Shown here: piece by piece, positions 1-12,255 of the stretch
Numbering within the stretch: the stretch's first letter is position 1
Layout: the number at the start of each line of letters is the position of its first letter
Origin: Aplidium turbinatum
Lineage: Eukaryota; Chordata; Ascidiacea; Aplousobranchia; Polyclinidae
DNA length: 64,000 nt
Reading direction: 5' to 3'
NCBI GenBank assembly: GCA_918807975.1
Contig: OU964920.1
Location: 3,670,501 to 3,734,500 of the forward strand
Position numbers and translations under genes: made by a program
Notes under the pieces: model-generated
The model's input: only the letters and a program-made list of their open reading frames with translations
Databases searched by the model: none
What the model was told of the DNA's origin: nothing

Positions 1-1500
1 CTGCGATGACGACCGAGAAAGAGATGGACTTTGACCGCTTCCTGTGTTTGAATAACATAAACTTTATGAGGCAAAACAATTTACAATAAACGTAAACAGA
101 AACTCTCTCGTACAAATGTCTTCGTAGTTTAGGTCGGTGTGTGAGGAACTAGGGAAAAGATTTGAAGGTGTCCGAAGTTCAAACTTTATACATACTTGCA
201 AAGATGTTTTTCATCCAAACTCATAAACATTTGCAAGGCATTAAAGTTGAGTTGCTATGAGGACTTTCAAAGCGAAAAAGAAAAATGCAGTCGTGATTCA
301 CAATGCAGAAAATCTTTTACAGTCACTTTCGCAAATGACACTACAGCTCATCTACCTAACTATGAGGCCTATGCACTAACGGAGTTGTAAAATAAGAAGC
401 CGCAAGAAATATGAAAACGTCGAACAAAGTTCAACTGCATAATCAACATAGTATTTTGAATTCTTATACGTTTTAACAGACTAATACATCTATCAAAAAA
501 TGAAGTGCACATAAAGAATATATCAAATATAGTTACTATTCACTAAAAACCTGCTATTTTCTTCTTCTTTTTTCTACTTGGCTTTTTGCTTGGCATTGAG
601 CAATTTTTGTAGTATTATTGTATTATAGTATTTATTGTTTAGTGTCTATTATCATGCTTCTTGAGCAGAGCACGTTAGTAAAAATTGTCAAAATGTTAGG
701 TCAGTCTGAATAAAAAAATAAAAACTAAAACGTAGAAATTACGTTGTGTGAGGTCATTACGTTGCTGAAGCGTAGTTTTGCATTTTGCATAACTTTAATT
801 TCTGTAAATTCCATACTTTTATGTAGATTCCTATTTGAAGTGCTAACCTGGTGTGCCTGGGCTTTTGGATTGCCAATATGTCTTCAATTCGTTGAAGTTT
901 TCTTTGGAGTTTTTCTTAATAAAAATAAGCTTTTCTGGTCGGTTGTCTCGTATCATTCTTGAGTACTGTTCAACAAACCTTTACATGGACAACGACTAGT
1001 CAAACTTTCGTCTCAGAACAATAGACGTTTATTACAACAATAGTAAATTAAAATATCTGAAAAGCAAAAAAATATTGTCATAACCAAATGCAAAGTTTAA
1101 TCTTTTTATGCAGTTGCTGTAAATTCAAGCACACAAAATAAAAATAGTTCCTCTAACTAACCTGACCAGGCTTCTTTCAACAATGTTGTCGCTTTTCCTA
1201 CGAGTAGAGGATCTATCCTTTCACCTATCTGGAGTTACCTTCATAATGCATCTCTGTTTGCTTTCAGTAGCATGATTTTCTGCTCAGTTATCAGAAATCA
1301 CCACAAAAAAGTCAACGTGAGTGCTTGCTGCACTGACCTGGTATTCCACCACCTGCCCTGAAGTAAAATGTCTCGGAAAAAAAAAAGTTTGACAATCAGT
1401 AAAGAAAATTTGCTTGCTACAAGTCAACTTGTAAATAAATATCACATATCCTTTATAATGAAATAGGTATTTCAAGAAAAAGCAAGTACAAGACTTCAGA
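1..1500. other. No gene recognised
   Basis: Short open stretches (for example 196-390) show no family signature or splice context. AT-rich DNA. Confidence 0.5.
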
Positions 1501-1540
1501 CTGCAAAGTCCGTCATTCTTACATTGATTCAACGTCTGCA
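1501..1540. repeat. Half copy of the palindromic MITE
   Basis: GTCCGTCATTCTTACATTGA then TTCAACGTCTGCA matches the left half of the family. Confidence 0.7.
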
Positions 1541-2140
1541 AATGCACATTCAAATAAATAACATGCACAAAACAGTTTATTAGTTTTATCCTGGAACACT
1601 AACGACCTAAAGACAGGTGAATGCATTTTCTGAGTTCGCGTAGACTTTCGCTGATTGTCACCGAACAAGTTTACAAGTTCACTGGTCCTGGCCGCATAAT
1701 GCAATGCAATGCTTGATTGAAGCAATTAACTCTCTTCTTTTCGAACTTTATCACCTTTTTTACACAGTTTTGCCAGTCGCAACCTCAAGGTAGGGTTTGT
1801 CAACGAATGAGAACAAATCAAAACAAGTCTGATCTGTTTTTAACAAGTTTACAGACCTCGAACCGTACGTCGAATTTGTGTTTAAATGTGTTGATTCAAC
1901 GTTAAGATCATACGTTTGTGGACTGTTCTCACCATGGTAAGAGTGCTTGGAGCGAAAAATATAGACAGTCAAGGGGGCTTGTAAGTTGAGGGTGATGATT
2001 TATTAGATTCACACTTTTCTTTCAGAAACAATACAACCGCGTTCACACAATGAACTAATTATAACGTGTTTTTCCTAATAAAACAAGATATTACGAAAAA
2101 CAACAAAACCATTCCCCGAGAATTATATTTACGAGGTCGA

Positions 2141-2270
2141 CTGCACAGCCGAGTGGTGAGAGCCCTGGAACGACACTCGAAAGAGCGCCGGTTCGACACC
2201 ACTCAAGAGCATGCGGCTGTGTTTGGCAAGATGCTTAAAGGCATATTTGAAAGTGGAAACGAATATTGGG
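2141..2270 (+). mobile_element. tRNA-like SINE head
   Basis: ACAGCCGAGTGGTGAGAGCC (A box) and CGCCGGTTCGACACC (B box) spaced like a tRNA with variable arm, followed by TTTGGCAAGATGCTTAAAGG. A similar arrangement is in PEX5 intron 9 (38600-38730). Tail not defined. Confidence 0.6.
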
Positions 2271-2410
2271 TTACAGTTTCAGCTTTTGTGTATGTAACGA
2301 CTTTAAACTCGTTCTACTGCACATTCAAGCTTTTCAATCAATTGAGATTAATTTAATTATTCTTTTGGACTCTCTCTATTTCATCTTTTAATCTATAGTA
2401 CAGTTTGAAA

Positions 2411-2496
2411 CCCAGATAACAAAATCCGTCATTTTTACATTGCTTCAACGTCTGCAGACGTAAAATTAATGTACAAATGACGGATCTTGCTGTGTG
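2411..2496. repeat. Palindromic MITE copy
   Basis: CCCAGATAACAAAATCCGTC ... ACGTCTGCAGACGT ... AATGACGGATCTTGCTGTGTG; member of the about 88-bp hairpin family, centre CTGCAG. Confidence 0.85.
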
Positions 2497-3679
2497 AAAA
2501 AAGCTTTCAAACTCGAAGTAATTTTTTTCATTTCATACACAAAAATCGTGTTTAATTGAAGGGTCAACAACTGAGAACAAAGTAAAAGCTTGGAAATGGC
2601 AGAGATGAAAGCCGAATCTTTATTGAGGAACCAATTTATCTGGGAAACGTAATTAAAGAAGCGAAGATCTGTAAACACCGCGTATTCATCCGCATTAATC
2701 TTACGAAAGTGTCAAGGTTTTTCCTGTTTGGCTTCACAAGGCTCAATATTAGAAAAACAATGAGACAGAACTCAGCAGCTGGTTAAATATTTGTCGTTTG
2801 TATAAACTAAAATGGCAACTTTTGTTGGTAAACTAACTTTCTTTTACTTAATGGGTCCTAACAAAAATCTTTGATGAACTGAAAGTGCGCCTTGTATCAC
2901 CCAGTTTATGAAAATTGGTCGATACATGTTATCATGCATGTAAGACATGGGATTACCCGAATACAAAGCATTTGCAGAAACAAAGTACCATTTGATTTAT
3001 AAAAATAACTGTCGTCATTCTTTCTTTTGTTCTCTTCCAATCAACCTCCAAATTTGGTAAAAAAATATGAATGAAACAAAATACAAAACTCGTATGAGCT
3101 AGCTTTTAAAAATAGATCGACAACGCTTGTTTTTTTTTTTAAATATTAATTCCATAAAAAGAGTATAATGGTCTAATTTTATTAGACTCTTTTAAAACGA
3201 TAATTATGTTTCAAAGGGTATTTTTAGTTGGTAAACTGTTTCTGCAATATGTTTAACCCCGTCATCTCATACAATGTGTAACAATCTTTGAAAACACTTT
3301 TAAAACCGACATTAGCTTTTTGTCACTGATCTCGTTCTTTAATTTACTAAAATTAACAACAATGACAATGAAAATAAGGTACTAACTCAACACTAAATAA
3401 TTTCCATTGCTTTTAACATTGACATGACCGCATGAAAAGTTTACAAAAAAATAAACATTCAAAATCTGTTGACTGTAAATGCAGTCATTTGTACATTCGA
3501 CCGGCATAGGTCCAATGAAGTCAGCTGCCATAATAATTCTGTGAAACTTTCAGAAAAAGAAAATGGGATTGCCAGTGTTGGAAGAATCTACTTCTAAACA
3601 GGGAACACAAACGCATCATATACTTGTGTGTTGCTGGGTTGAATGAAATGGGCTGGGCTGAAATGCTGGGCTTGTCGGC

Positions 3680-4018
3680 AGCAGTGGCCGAGTGGTTAGC
3701 GCGTTGGGCTCGCAGTCGAGAGCCTGCATGTTCGATTCCAACTACCCGCACTTGCTGTTGTTTCTCTGAGCAAGAAACTTTACGATAATTGCCTCTACCC
3801 AGTGATCGATTTCGAGTAATGGGTAGTACTAAATTTAAGTCATAAGTAGAGTAGACAACAGGAAACAGACATTGCCGTCGGCTGCAGCGTGGGTCAGGTG
3901 TGTACGTCGGAAGGCGTACACCGATGCATAGCGCTCAAGTCCGCTTTCCCGCAATGCAGGATAAAGATATGAAAAACAAACAAAAACAACAAAAACAAAC
4001 AAAAACAAACAAACAAAT
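3680..4018 (+). mobile_element. tRNA-derived SINE
   Basis: tRNA-like head with A box (GTGGCCGAGTGGTTAGCG) and B box (TGTTCGATTCC), then a body shared with the copy at 50922-51230 (AAACTTTACGATAATTGCCT, GTCGGCTGCAGCGTGGGTCA, CCCGCAATGCAGGATAAAGAT) and an (ACAAA)n tail. Transcribed by RNA polymerase III if active. Open stretches on either strand are shadows of the repeat. Confidence 0.92.
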
Positions 4019-4617
4019 GTTGTTTTCATTTTCGTGCAATTAGATTACAATGTGAATGAAACTGAACGTTTAACAACAAAAGATATTGCTAGAAACGATA
4101 ATTATCCTGATGAAAACCTAAACTTTTCAGTATACAAAGGTCATACGTCACGCTAAGGTTGTGCTGGAAACCCAGGTTCGGTTCCCGTATCAAACAGTAG
4201 ATATGCTGTCTCTAGCAGATCATTGCCTAGCTGCTGCTCGGAAAATATAAAAGTTAAGTATAACTGACCTCTCTACTCTGATGAACAGTTACCTGAATGT
4301 CGTTATTAACCACAACAAATTCTAACGTTTAAATTACACGTTAAACATACCATTCGGCACAAAACTGTACAAGTGGTATTTTGAAATACGCAATAACCTT
4401 ATCAACACAGTGTTACAGTCACATCAACATTGACAAATGAAGTAATCAGGCAAGCAGAGCTCGAGTTAAAAATCTCGTGGAAGGTAAGAAACAACTATTG
4501 GGTATTCAATCGTAATTCTGTGCCTATTCGTGGTGTCTAGATTGCTATGGTGCTATTTTATTCATATTGTGTGTAATTGTACCGTGCTGTTCTCGCAACA
4601 AACAGAATAAAAAATTT

Positions 4618-4640
4618 CTCTCCCTCTCTCTCTCTCTATC
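4618..4640 (+). repeat. CT-rich microsatellite
   Basis: (TC)n run in otherwise unassigned DNA. Confidence 0.7.
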
Positions 4641-4956
4641 CCTCATGAAAATAAATGTCAACAAGCAAAGAAAAACGTCAGTAACGCAAAAACGAAGTTA
4701 CGTTTGTAATTTGATGCAACTTTCTCTTCAGTGGGCTGCAAGCCTTGCAACACAATAAACCTCGCTTACTTTCTTTACGTTAACATACTATTCAACGACC
4801 TTCGTGAAACGTAAAACTTACGTAAATGCTTATTTCATTCTTTGTGTTCAATTTGCTTTCACAGGTCTTTCAATCAAGTCGTAAAAATGAACTCTTTCAG
4901 TTTTAACTGCACAAGATCTTGGTGTCCACAACAGAAACCTCAATCATGTCGTCCAA

Positions 4957-5045
4957 CCCAGATAGCAAATCACTCGCTTTTTACATCGATTTAACGTCTG
5001 CAGACGTTAAATCGATGTAAAAAAACGAGCGATTTGCTATCTGGG
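4957..5045. repeat. Palindromic MITE copy, near-perfect hairpin
   Basis: CCCAGATAGCAAATC to GATTTGCTATCTGGG around AACGTCTGCAGACGTT. Arms differ from other copies (ACTCGC/GCGAGT-like block, ATCGATTTAA/TTAAATCGAT) but match each other. Confidence 0.92.
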
Positions 5046-7714
5046 AAGTGACGTACTGTCAACCATAAACTGAGCAACAAATTTTTCAGGTGGAGAACGT
5101 GATTACTTTTTTGCACTCCACGCAACGCTTACACTCAAAGCAACATCACTAGACGTTCATTTAATGTTGAAACTATAAGTTTGACCTAAATAGTGAATAT
5201 CAAACCTAATTTGAAAAACTCTTTCACTCTAAACCTTGGTCCAACGTTAAATAATGTTAATTGTACTTCAAGTTACAGATTTTGCTGGTAAATTTTTTCT
5301 TTATTGCTCACACTGATTTTCTGTTCATAAAACGACGCCTTTCGACTCATTTACCAAATCTGATGTTGAAGTGATGTCAGAAAGAACTGATTTGCTGATT
5401 AGAAAGGAGTAAGCTATTTTCTGCCGTAATGGTTTAAATTTGCAAACAAAACAAGCAGAGTTGCCATCGGGTAATTTTAAAATGCTTTATCATTTATAAA
5501 TTTAAACTTATCAATGAGACATTTGCCTGTTGATATGGACAAAACCTATCAGGACCGCGACCACATATGAACACCAACAAAAAATAAAAACTCCGCAACC
5601 AAGCTGCATGTCCAGCAGAAGACACTTCAAAAACAGAAGAAAAATAAAGCTGCATGCCAAAGCAAGCCTGGTTAGTTTATTATGTGTCATGCCACGCAAG
5701 GGTCGCGTATCAATGAAGTCGAAACTTTCTATCTACAAAATGCTTTGTCAAGTTACATTATTTTTACATTTCGAGACACTGCATTCTTGTGAAAAATGAC
5801 TCAATTCAGGTCTTGGAAAGCAAAACTGTTTGTTGCACAATAATGTCTTCAGCTATGCTGCCTACAATTTCATGACACGTGTACATCAGCAGTAAGTTAT
5901 AACAAATATACTGTAGTTACATTGTTTCGGGACATATTTTGACTCTGGTGGATTGCATTCCTGCATATTATTTTGTTTCACTTTCATTGCATCAGATCTT
6001 CTTCCACACACTCTCCATTTTTTGTTTGATCTTCCTCATTTTTGTTCTCTAACTTCCAATCGTCTTATTCCTTCTCAGATATAATGATTCGTTTTGCTTG
6101 ATACTCTTCATCCCACCTTACAAATTATCTCAACCCTCTCCGATCAACGTGTTCCAAATGACATACGTATTCATTACTCTCTAAAAATCTCAACAGCTTG
6201 TTTAACTCTTAGTGGGATTTTTGGAAGATTCTCATTTAAATGGAGTAAAAAAAAATTAGATTTCATATTTATTTCATATTATTTCTTGAATTTTGCACCA
6301 GTATATTATTGGAAATCGTGGGAGAACACCAGTTAAGATTTAGGCTTGCAGGTTTTTATTTTAATATTATGTAACCATCTATTTAAAATATAATTTTTAT
6401 GCGTGTTGATAACATCGGAGTTTGCTTTATTTGTTCGTTTTACGTATTTTTCAAATTTTCTTCTTTTTTTACATGTGCTAGCTGAAGATGCTATTACTAT
6501 AGCGAAATCGATTCTTAACTTAATAAATTACACTAAGAGGTTAGATTGTTGTGCAAATGCCAGCATTTGATGAATGCAAATTAGCAGTACCAGTACCAAT
6601 TAGCAGTACCATATTTATACTACATCGAATATATTAATTTAAGAACCTTTTGAAGATCCCAACAAAGTTGAACGTATCGCTAAAGATATTTTGGAGTGTG
6701 GTGACTACATTTGCTTTAGCCTACTTTGCCCTGCTTGTGATTTTGCTGGGCATTGAGCACTCTTTTTCGTAGCGTAATGGTAATTATTGAATAGCAGTAG
6801 GCTACAACTCAATGCTGATAAGGTTAAATGCCCACTGGGATAATTGACTTCCAAGAGAAGATGAATGACTCGTTTCAAAAAAAAGGTGGAAATTTAACGT
6901 CTGTCACCAATTTTAAATGACTCAACAGAAGAAGCTGAGACTGCATAACCAAGTCAACAAGTAAACTCTAAATTTGAAGAGTTCTAATATTTTACGTGAT
7001 GTTTTTGCCTATCATCATATACAACTTTAGACGGAATAACATTTACCTCATAATTAAGATTTTAAAAGTTAGCCAAAAAATTGTTTATTTCTTATGATAG
7101 TAATTAGATTGTGACCGATTTTATGCATCGGTATGTCATAATAATTGATAATCTTGACTTAAAAAAGAGAAATTTTCCTTAAACGTTATTTTAAGATCAA
7201 TTTGGAATAGCTTAAACACAACGCATTTAGATAGAAATGTCTCATCCATCAATTTGTCTTGTCAAATAAAATCAATTCTTCTTTTTCGATCGAATTTTTA
7301 TGTAAATGATCACATAAAGCGATTATACAAACATTTTATATCCCTGTATATTTTCTAATGTATTTCTCTTTGAAACGACAAGAATTTCTAAAACTCAAAG
7401 AAGCCAAATATGTAGGTGGGTTTCATGCATATCGTGGTATTGATTTTGTGTCTGAAGAAATAAAGAAACATAATGAAATGAAAGAGACCAGCTCATGTCT
7501 CAACAACCATTTTGCGTTCCACCTTCATCAGAGAGAATTCAGTGACCCAACATGCAAATCCCAAGCGTGCCTTGCTGAAGGTGCACTCTTCCGTTTCCGC
7601 GTTTATTGAACACAAGAAGACTTAGTTACGCCTGCATCATGGCAGTTAAAATTTCAACAAAATGACAAAAGCTATTCATCTGTTTAAATTGCAAATATTT
7701 GAGACATACTCCTT
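5046..7714. other. No gene recognised; old repeats
   Basis: Apart from the interspersed repeats at about 6160-6240 and 6475-6600, nothing identifiable. Overlapping open stretches at 5511-5799 and 7358-7609 have no recognisable domain. Confidence 0.5.
6482..6514 (+). ncRNA. Hammerhead-like motif in an interspersed repeat
   Basis: CTGAAGA, one extra T, a perfect GCTAT/ATAGC stem with 4-base loop, GAAA, then TCGATT. Fits CUGANGA - helix II - GAAA apart from the extra base. The repeat around it (6430-6600) recurs at 19140-19260, where the motif is more decayed. Confidence 0.4.
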
Positions 7715-7795
7715 AAGAAAGCGAAATCCGCCATTTTAAAAATCCAGTCTGCAGACATTGAATCAATGTAAAAATGATGCAGTTTGCTATCTGGG
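7715..7795. repeat. Palindromic MITE copy, decayed left arm
   Basis: GCGAAATCCGCCATTTT ... CAGTCTGCAGACATTGAATC ... TTTGCTATCTGGG. The left arm has lost several bases. Confidence 0.75.
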
Positions 7796-7955
7796 CTGAT
7801 ACTTTTGCCCTGTCTTTCTCATAGCCCTTTATATACACTTTGGCGGTAGGCTGTAGTCTTAACGTCCAACGCTCTTTGCTTAATGCGCTGCTGCCTAAAG
7901 CTTAAGTCTGCTGTCGTTGTTCATGCCAAAGATTTAGAACTGTTCCTTGTTGCAA

Positions 7956-8270
7956 CACTGTTAAAAATTTTCGTAATTTTACTGTCAAAAGAGCAGTAGA
8001 ATATTACTATCTTGTTACAGTACTTGAAATTACTGGCCATTTTGTGGTATATTTACTAGACAAAGACGTTTTTTTACTCCAAATATAGTAGAATCACTGA
8101 TTGAGCAGTTTTAAATTTTACTTCTTTTCGTAGTAGATGATTTCACTTCTTTTTTGGAAGTGAATTTACTGGTCTGTGAAAGTGTTTTGCAATTTTACTG
8201 ACAAAAATAGTAAAATTTTACTGACTTTTTATAGTTTTTTTTTTAACTTGCATTGGCAGTAATTGTACTA
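7956..8270. mobile_element. MITE-like sequence with CACTGTTAAAAA end
   Basis: Begins CACTGTTAAAAATTTTCGTA and is filled with short TTTTACTG/CAGTAAAA motifs on both strands. The same end, inverted, occurs at 14428-14448. No second terminus or target duplication could be fixed here, so limits are approximate. Confidence 0.4.
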
Positions 8271-8635
8271 TAGGTACGGTAGGCTATATGGGCAGTAACA
8301 TTTTATTAACACCGTTATTTTAGTCCGATTAGGCTACTATACTCCTGTGCAGCAATATATTTAGCACTTCTACGAAACGTCAACCTTTTTTCCGGTCAAC
8401 ATATTTACGGTCACACCAGCACATTCTCGAAACAGTGGGATGCTACGTTATGTCATGCCTTTCTGTTTTGATATCTGATATAGGCTACCTTGGCCAGCAA
8501 TATAGAGTTTGTGGGTTAATTGAAACAATCATGACTGGAAGAAAAGTTTGCTAGAGATCCGAACTCACGGGCTTCCAACAAAAATGTTTTAATTGTTTGT
8601 AATATTGGTTCCTTAAAAATGCACTGAAAGTACTA

Positions 8636-8684
8636 GAGAGTCGAACCGAACCCGAGTTTTATAGTCAAACGGTTCGACTCTCTG
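8636..8684. repeat. Short hairpin
   Basis: AGAGAGTCGAACCG and CGGTTCGACTCTCT form a perfect 14-bp stem around a 21-base loop. Function unknown. Confidence 0.6.
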
Positions 8685-8798
8685 ACTAAAACCCGAGAAT
8701 TATTATCACTTATCAGTCGTCAGCCAATGGGCTGGCGAATGTTATCCTGGTCCGCGCTCAATTTCCCGCCTTCCCGCTCAGAATTTGCAGAGTCTGAT

Positions 8799-9176
8799 TA
8801 GCGTTGCCAGATGGGGAAATAGGATACGGTAACAAATTTAAAAAAATTCTGGTGAAATTCAATTTTAGAGGCCTTTGATGCCAAATTTTTTGACTTTGGG
8901 ACCAAAAAACTTTTTGGTGAAATCTAGTGAAATTTTCCCCCAATCTTTTTTTTTCAAGAAAGTTTTTTTAAACTTTTAAGCGAAAAATCCCCGCTCGTAT
9001 AGAAAACGTTTTGCAAGAGGTTTGCGCATGCGTGACGGCAGTGTCTTATGTCTTAAAAAGTATTTGTATTTTTAGGCGAAATTGTTTTATTTAGGGTGTT
9101 TTACATATCTGGTGAAGTTGTATGCAATCTGGTGAAATTTTATTTACTTTTTGGTGCTAAGCATCTGGCAACACTG
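8799..9176. mobile_element. Small hAT-type MITE
   Basis: 378 bp bounded by TAGCGTTGCCAGAT on the left and ATCTGGCAACACTG on the right, with near-identical 8-bp flanks AGTCTGAT and AGTCTGAC. The interior repeats CTGGTGAAATT several times on either strand. No coding capacity. Confidence 0.78.
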
Positions 9177-10146
9177 AGTCTGACAACTGAGCATGTGCAA
9201 GGATGCAAGCATCAAGCATGGCTGCAGGAATAGTGCAGTAACTTAGTTACAGCTGGTTTTGTTGCAGTCATAAGTTTCAGATAGACAGAGGGAGCGTGTC
9301 AATAGCAAAAGTAGCATCGTTAAACCTGTATCACTGAACAGGTAACAAGTTTAATCCTACAAATGGTATCTTTGCTGATTTTTTTTATGTTTACCATGGA
9401 CAAATGAGAACAATAGCGTACCATTGAAATTAATTTATTTCGATGCTTTTAGTAAGTTAACTGCATTAAACTGCTACGAAATTACATAGTTAAGCAATAT
9501 GCACTGAACAACAATCACTTAGATCAGGCAGGTCGGTCTGTCAGTCAATGCAGTGAGGCTCTGCCCCCTCCCTACAATTTTCTAACCACTGCACCCCTGA
9601 GTCAATGTGAAGAACTACCTAACACATCTTCCCAGTATACCAGTATTGTAGCCTACTGAACACACAATGTTGAAGTAGTCGAGCTCTGTTGTAGTAGCTT
9701 CTAGCATTCGGACTCTGGATTGGAAGATCCAGTGTTGGAATCGTACTATAAAAAGATTAGGCAGTGGCTATTTGACCGGCGCCGGTCTTTGAATCTGAAA
9801 CACTATTTGACCGGTCATGACATCACTATACAGGCACCTTTTTCTTTTTCTCTTTCAAAGCAAAAGACGAGAAGCGCGTATATAAGTTCTAAATTCGACA
9901 AGTTTATTCAACTCGATACGTGGTGCGTGCGATACTTCGCCGGCTATTCTAGAGGGAATGAGTTTGATACTACCCGGAAGCGTTCTTTTTTCTTTAACTA
10001 AATTTTGACGCAAAGTGCATTTTTGTAGTCAATTTTTAATTTCAGTTGCCTACAGCCCAATTTCTTATGTCTTTTCAAATGTGAGTAATAAAGTTAGAGT
10101 TTTTTTAATTTGCTGGAATTTGAGAATTTCTCTGGGTAATTTTCCG

Positions 10147-10336
10147 TTTGTGGCCGTGCTAACTACTGATATATAGCCTACTACATAATTTTTCATTCAG
10201 GCACGTTTTAAACCTTTCAAGGTTTTACCACCTTTTCCCGTTCATTAATGTGCTGGTAGGTCTATATCGATTTTTGTAGTTAGTATCTTTTTCGTCCCGG
10301 ACGCGTTAATGACAAAAATAAAATGATTGATTGATG
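10147..10336 (+). mobile_element. 3' UTR fragment of the same CR1-like LINE
   Basis: Reverse complement of 58095-58275: shares the TGGCCGTGCTAACTAC start, the GGTTTTACCACCTTTTCCC core, GTCCCGGACGCGTTAATGAC and the ATTGATTGAT tail. It sits in the interior of the Mutator-like element at 9760-11923. Confidence 0.75.
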
Positions 10337-10497
10337 TGACCGTGTGTGCCGAACGAAGCATTACACTTTTGCTCTCAACAAGTTAGTTATATACAATGCT
10401 TCTTTTAAAAAAATGGTAATGGTATGTAAATGTAATGCAACTCAAATTAAAAATTGACTACAAAATGCACTTTGGGTCAAAATTTAGTTAAAAAAAA

Positions 10498-11269
10498 GGC
10501 AGTGGCTATTTGACCGGCTCCGGTCTTTGAATCTGAAACACTATTTGACCGGTCATGACGTCACTACATAAGCACTTTTTCTCTTTCAAAGCAAAAAACG
10601 ATAAGCGCGTTAAGTTTTAAATTCAACACGTTTTCTTCAACTGAGTCCGTGGCGCATACGTAACGTCTCGGGCTGCCATTTCAGAGGGAATGAGTTCGAT
10701 ACTATCCGGAAGCGTTCTTTTTTTTTTTTTTTTTTAACTACAAAAGGATACAAACTGATATGAATGAATCAACAAGTGAATAAAAAAGTTTCAAAACGAA
10801 TTAAAAAAGTTTTTTCTAGTCTTTATTTTTAACAAATTCCTTTCATTTCTTAGCACAATTTCTCTGAAAAAATCACACCTTCTAATAGGCTGTAAGATTA
10901 CGTTTCGCTGAAGTCCGAAGTTAAAAATCAAATCCAGTCTCATTGTCGCACAACAATCAGTCAAGTTTCAAATCATCATCTCAACCAACCCTTCAAGACA
11001 ACTTTCCACTTTCAAAAATTTAGTTAAAAAAAAAAAAAAAAAGAACGCTTCTGGATAGAACCGAACTCATTCCCTCTAGAATGGCAGCCCGAGACGTTAC
11101 GTATGCGCCACGGATTCAGTTGAAAAAATCGTGTTGAAGTTAAAACTTAACGCGCTTATCGTCTTTTGCTTTGAAAGAGAAAAAGAAAAAAGTGCTTATG
11201 TAGTGACGTCATGACCGGTCAAATAGTGTTTCAGATTCAAAGACCGGAGCCGGTCAAATAGCCACTGCC
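10498..11269. mobile_element. Second Mutator-like element nested in the first
   Basis: 772 bp with about 240-bp inverted repeats (10498-10738 and about 11022-11269) and a TSD of T followed by eight A on both sides (10489-10497, 11270-11278). Its repeats carry a CTCCGG variant where the host element has GCGCCGG, so this is a separate insertion of the same family. Interior of about 280 bp has no recognisable gene. Confidence 0.85.
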
Positions 11270-11388
11270 TAAAAAAAAAGAATGCTTCCGGGTAGTATCG
11301 AACTCATTCCCTCTAGAATAGGAGTCGGCGAAGTATCGCACGCGCCACGGATCAAGTTGAATAAAATTGTCGAATTTAGAACTTATAT

Positions 11389-11800
11389 CGAATTTATTAC
11401 TTCGGAAATATATTTTTTCTTTTGTTGGAAGATGTGAAGTATCATTTAACTCTATTGTTGCCTCCCTGATGAGGTCTGATTGCCATCGTATATCAAATTA
11501 CCGTCTTCATTATAATAATTCTATGTATGCTATTATCTAGTTTTGATGGCTGCCATGTCATCTGATTGTCTTTATCGTTCTGAATACTTTCAGTTCTTCT
11601 AACTTGTAACACTACCGTACCATTATACCGTCTGTAAACTTGTAACAGTAGATAGCCTATTAGTGAGATTTTGTGCATTTGCAGTTTGTGTATTACTTCG
11701 TTGTTGTTGTTCGTTATTTGTGCATTTGCAGTTTGTGTATTATTTCGTTGTTTTGTTTTGGATATGGACAGCTTTGTCTGATGCAAATAAATTATTATTA
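11389..11800 (+). mobile_element. Retroposon with (ATT)n tail inside the Mutator-like right arm
   Basis: Comparison with the uninterrupted left arm (around 9870-9890) shows about 410 bp inserted after ACTTATAT. The insert ends in AATAAATTATTATTA and the target TTATAT appears on both sides, the form of a LINE-mobilised retroposon. Contains a short internal direct repeat around TTTGTGCATTTGCAGTTTGT (11673 and 11719). No tRNA-like head recognised. Confidence 0.7.
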
Positions 11801-12255
11801 TATACGCGCTTTTCGTCTTTTGCTTTGTAAGAGAAAAAGAAAAAGGTGCCTGTATAGTGATGTCATGACCGGTCAAATAGTGTTTCAGATTCAAAGACCG
11901 GCGCCGGTCAAATAGCCACTGCCAAAAGATTACTAGGCATGGCTGCTGCAACTGTCTTCAAAATGAGAAAATATTAGGTAGCCTGTGACACAGTTTTAAA
12001 AAAACAAGCTGTGACCCTAGCTAGAGAGTATATCTGCCATATCTGGTGCTACGCCTTGCCCATGAGTAGCCAGGGAGTAACGACATTAGAGATGCAACTC
12101 CATTTTACCTCAGAGTGAAACATCTGCCGTCAGTTGCAGTTTATAGGCCTAGTCAATGCCCAGGACTGTTAAAAAGTGAGAACTAAATAATTGAGTGGTT
12201 TATCCAGCTGTGGTGATAAAACTTGTGGTAGGCTGATCTTTCGTGTGTGACCAGC

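Larger units (their letters stand above)
9760..11923. mobile_element. Mutator-like TIR transposon with nested insertions
   Basis: Starts GGCAGTGGCTATTTGACCGG and ends with its reverse complement, flanked by the 9-bp duplication AAAAGATTA (9751-9759 and 11924-11932), a length typical of Mutator-like elements. The inverted repeats run about 300 bp (9760-10063 against 10437-10497, 11279-11388 and 11801-11923); the right arm is interrupted twice, by a second family member at 10498-11269 and by a retroposon at about 11389-11800. The interior (10064-10436) holds a LINE 3' fragment. No transposase is visible, so non-autonomous. Apparent ORFs here are repeat shadows. Confidence 0.88.

Noticed and set aside
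3835-4029. Open frames at 3835-4029 and 50883-51074 as related genes
   Set aside because: They share sequence because both lie in copies of the same tRNA-derived SINE.
7400-7550. CTGATGA on the minus strand near 7520 as a hammerhead
   Set aside because: No stem follows and the second box reads GGAAC/GCAAAA, not GAAA with a short helix III.
8375-8420. GAAACGTC near 8407 as a hammerhead 3' half
   Set aside because: No CUGANGA box within a plausible distance upstream; same for 22787 and 10905.
11493-11951. 152-codon minus-strand open frame
   Set aside because: Spans a Mutator-like inverted repeat and a retroposon; the same peptide start recurs at 9760, so it is repeat sequence.
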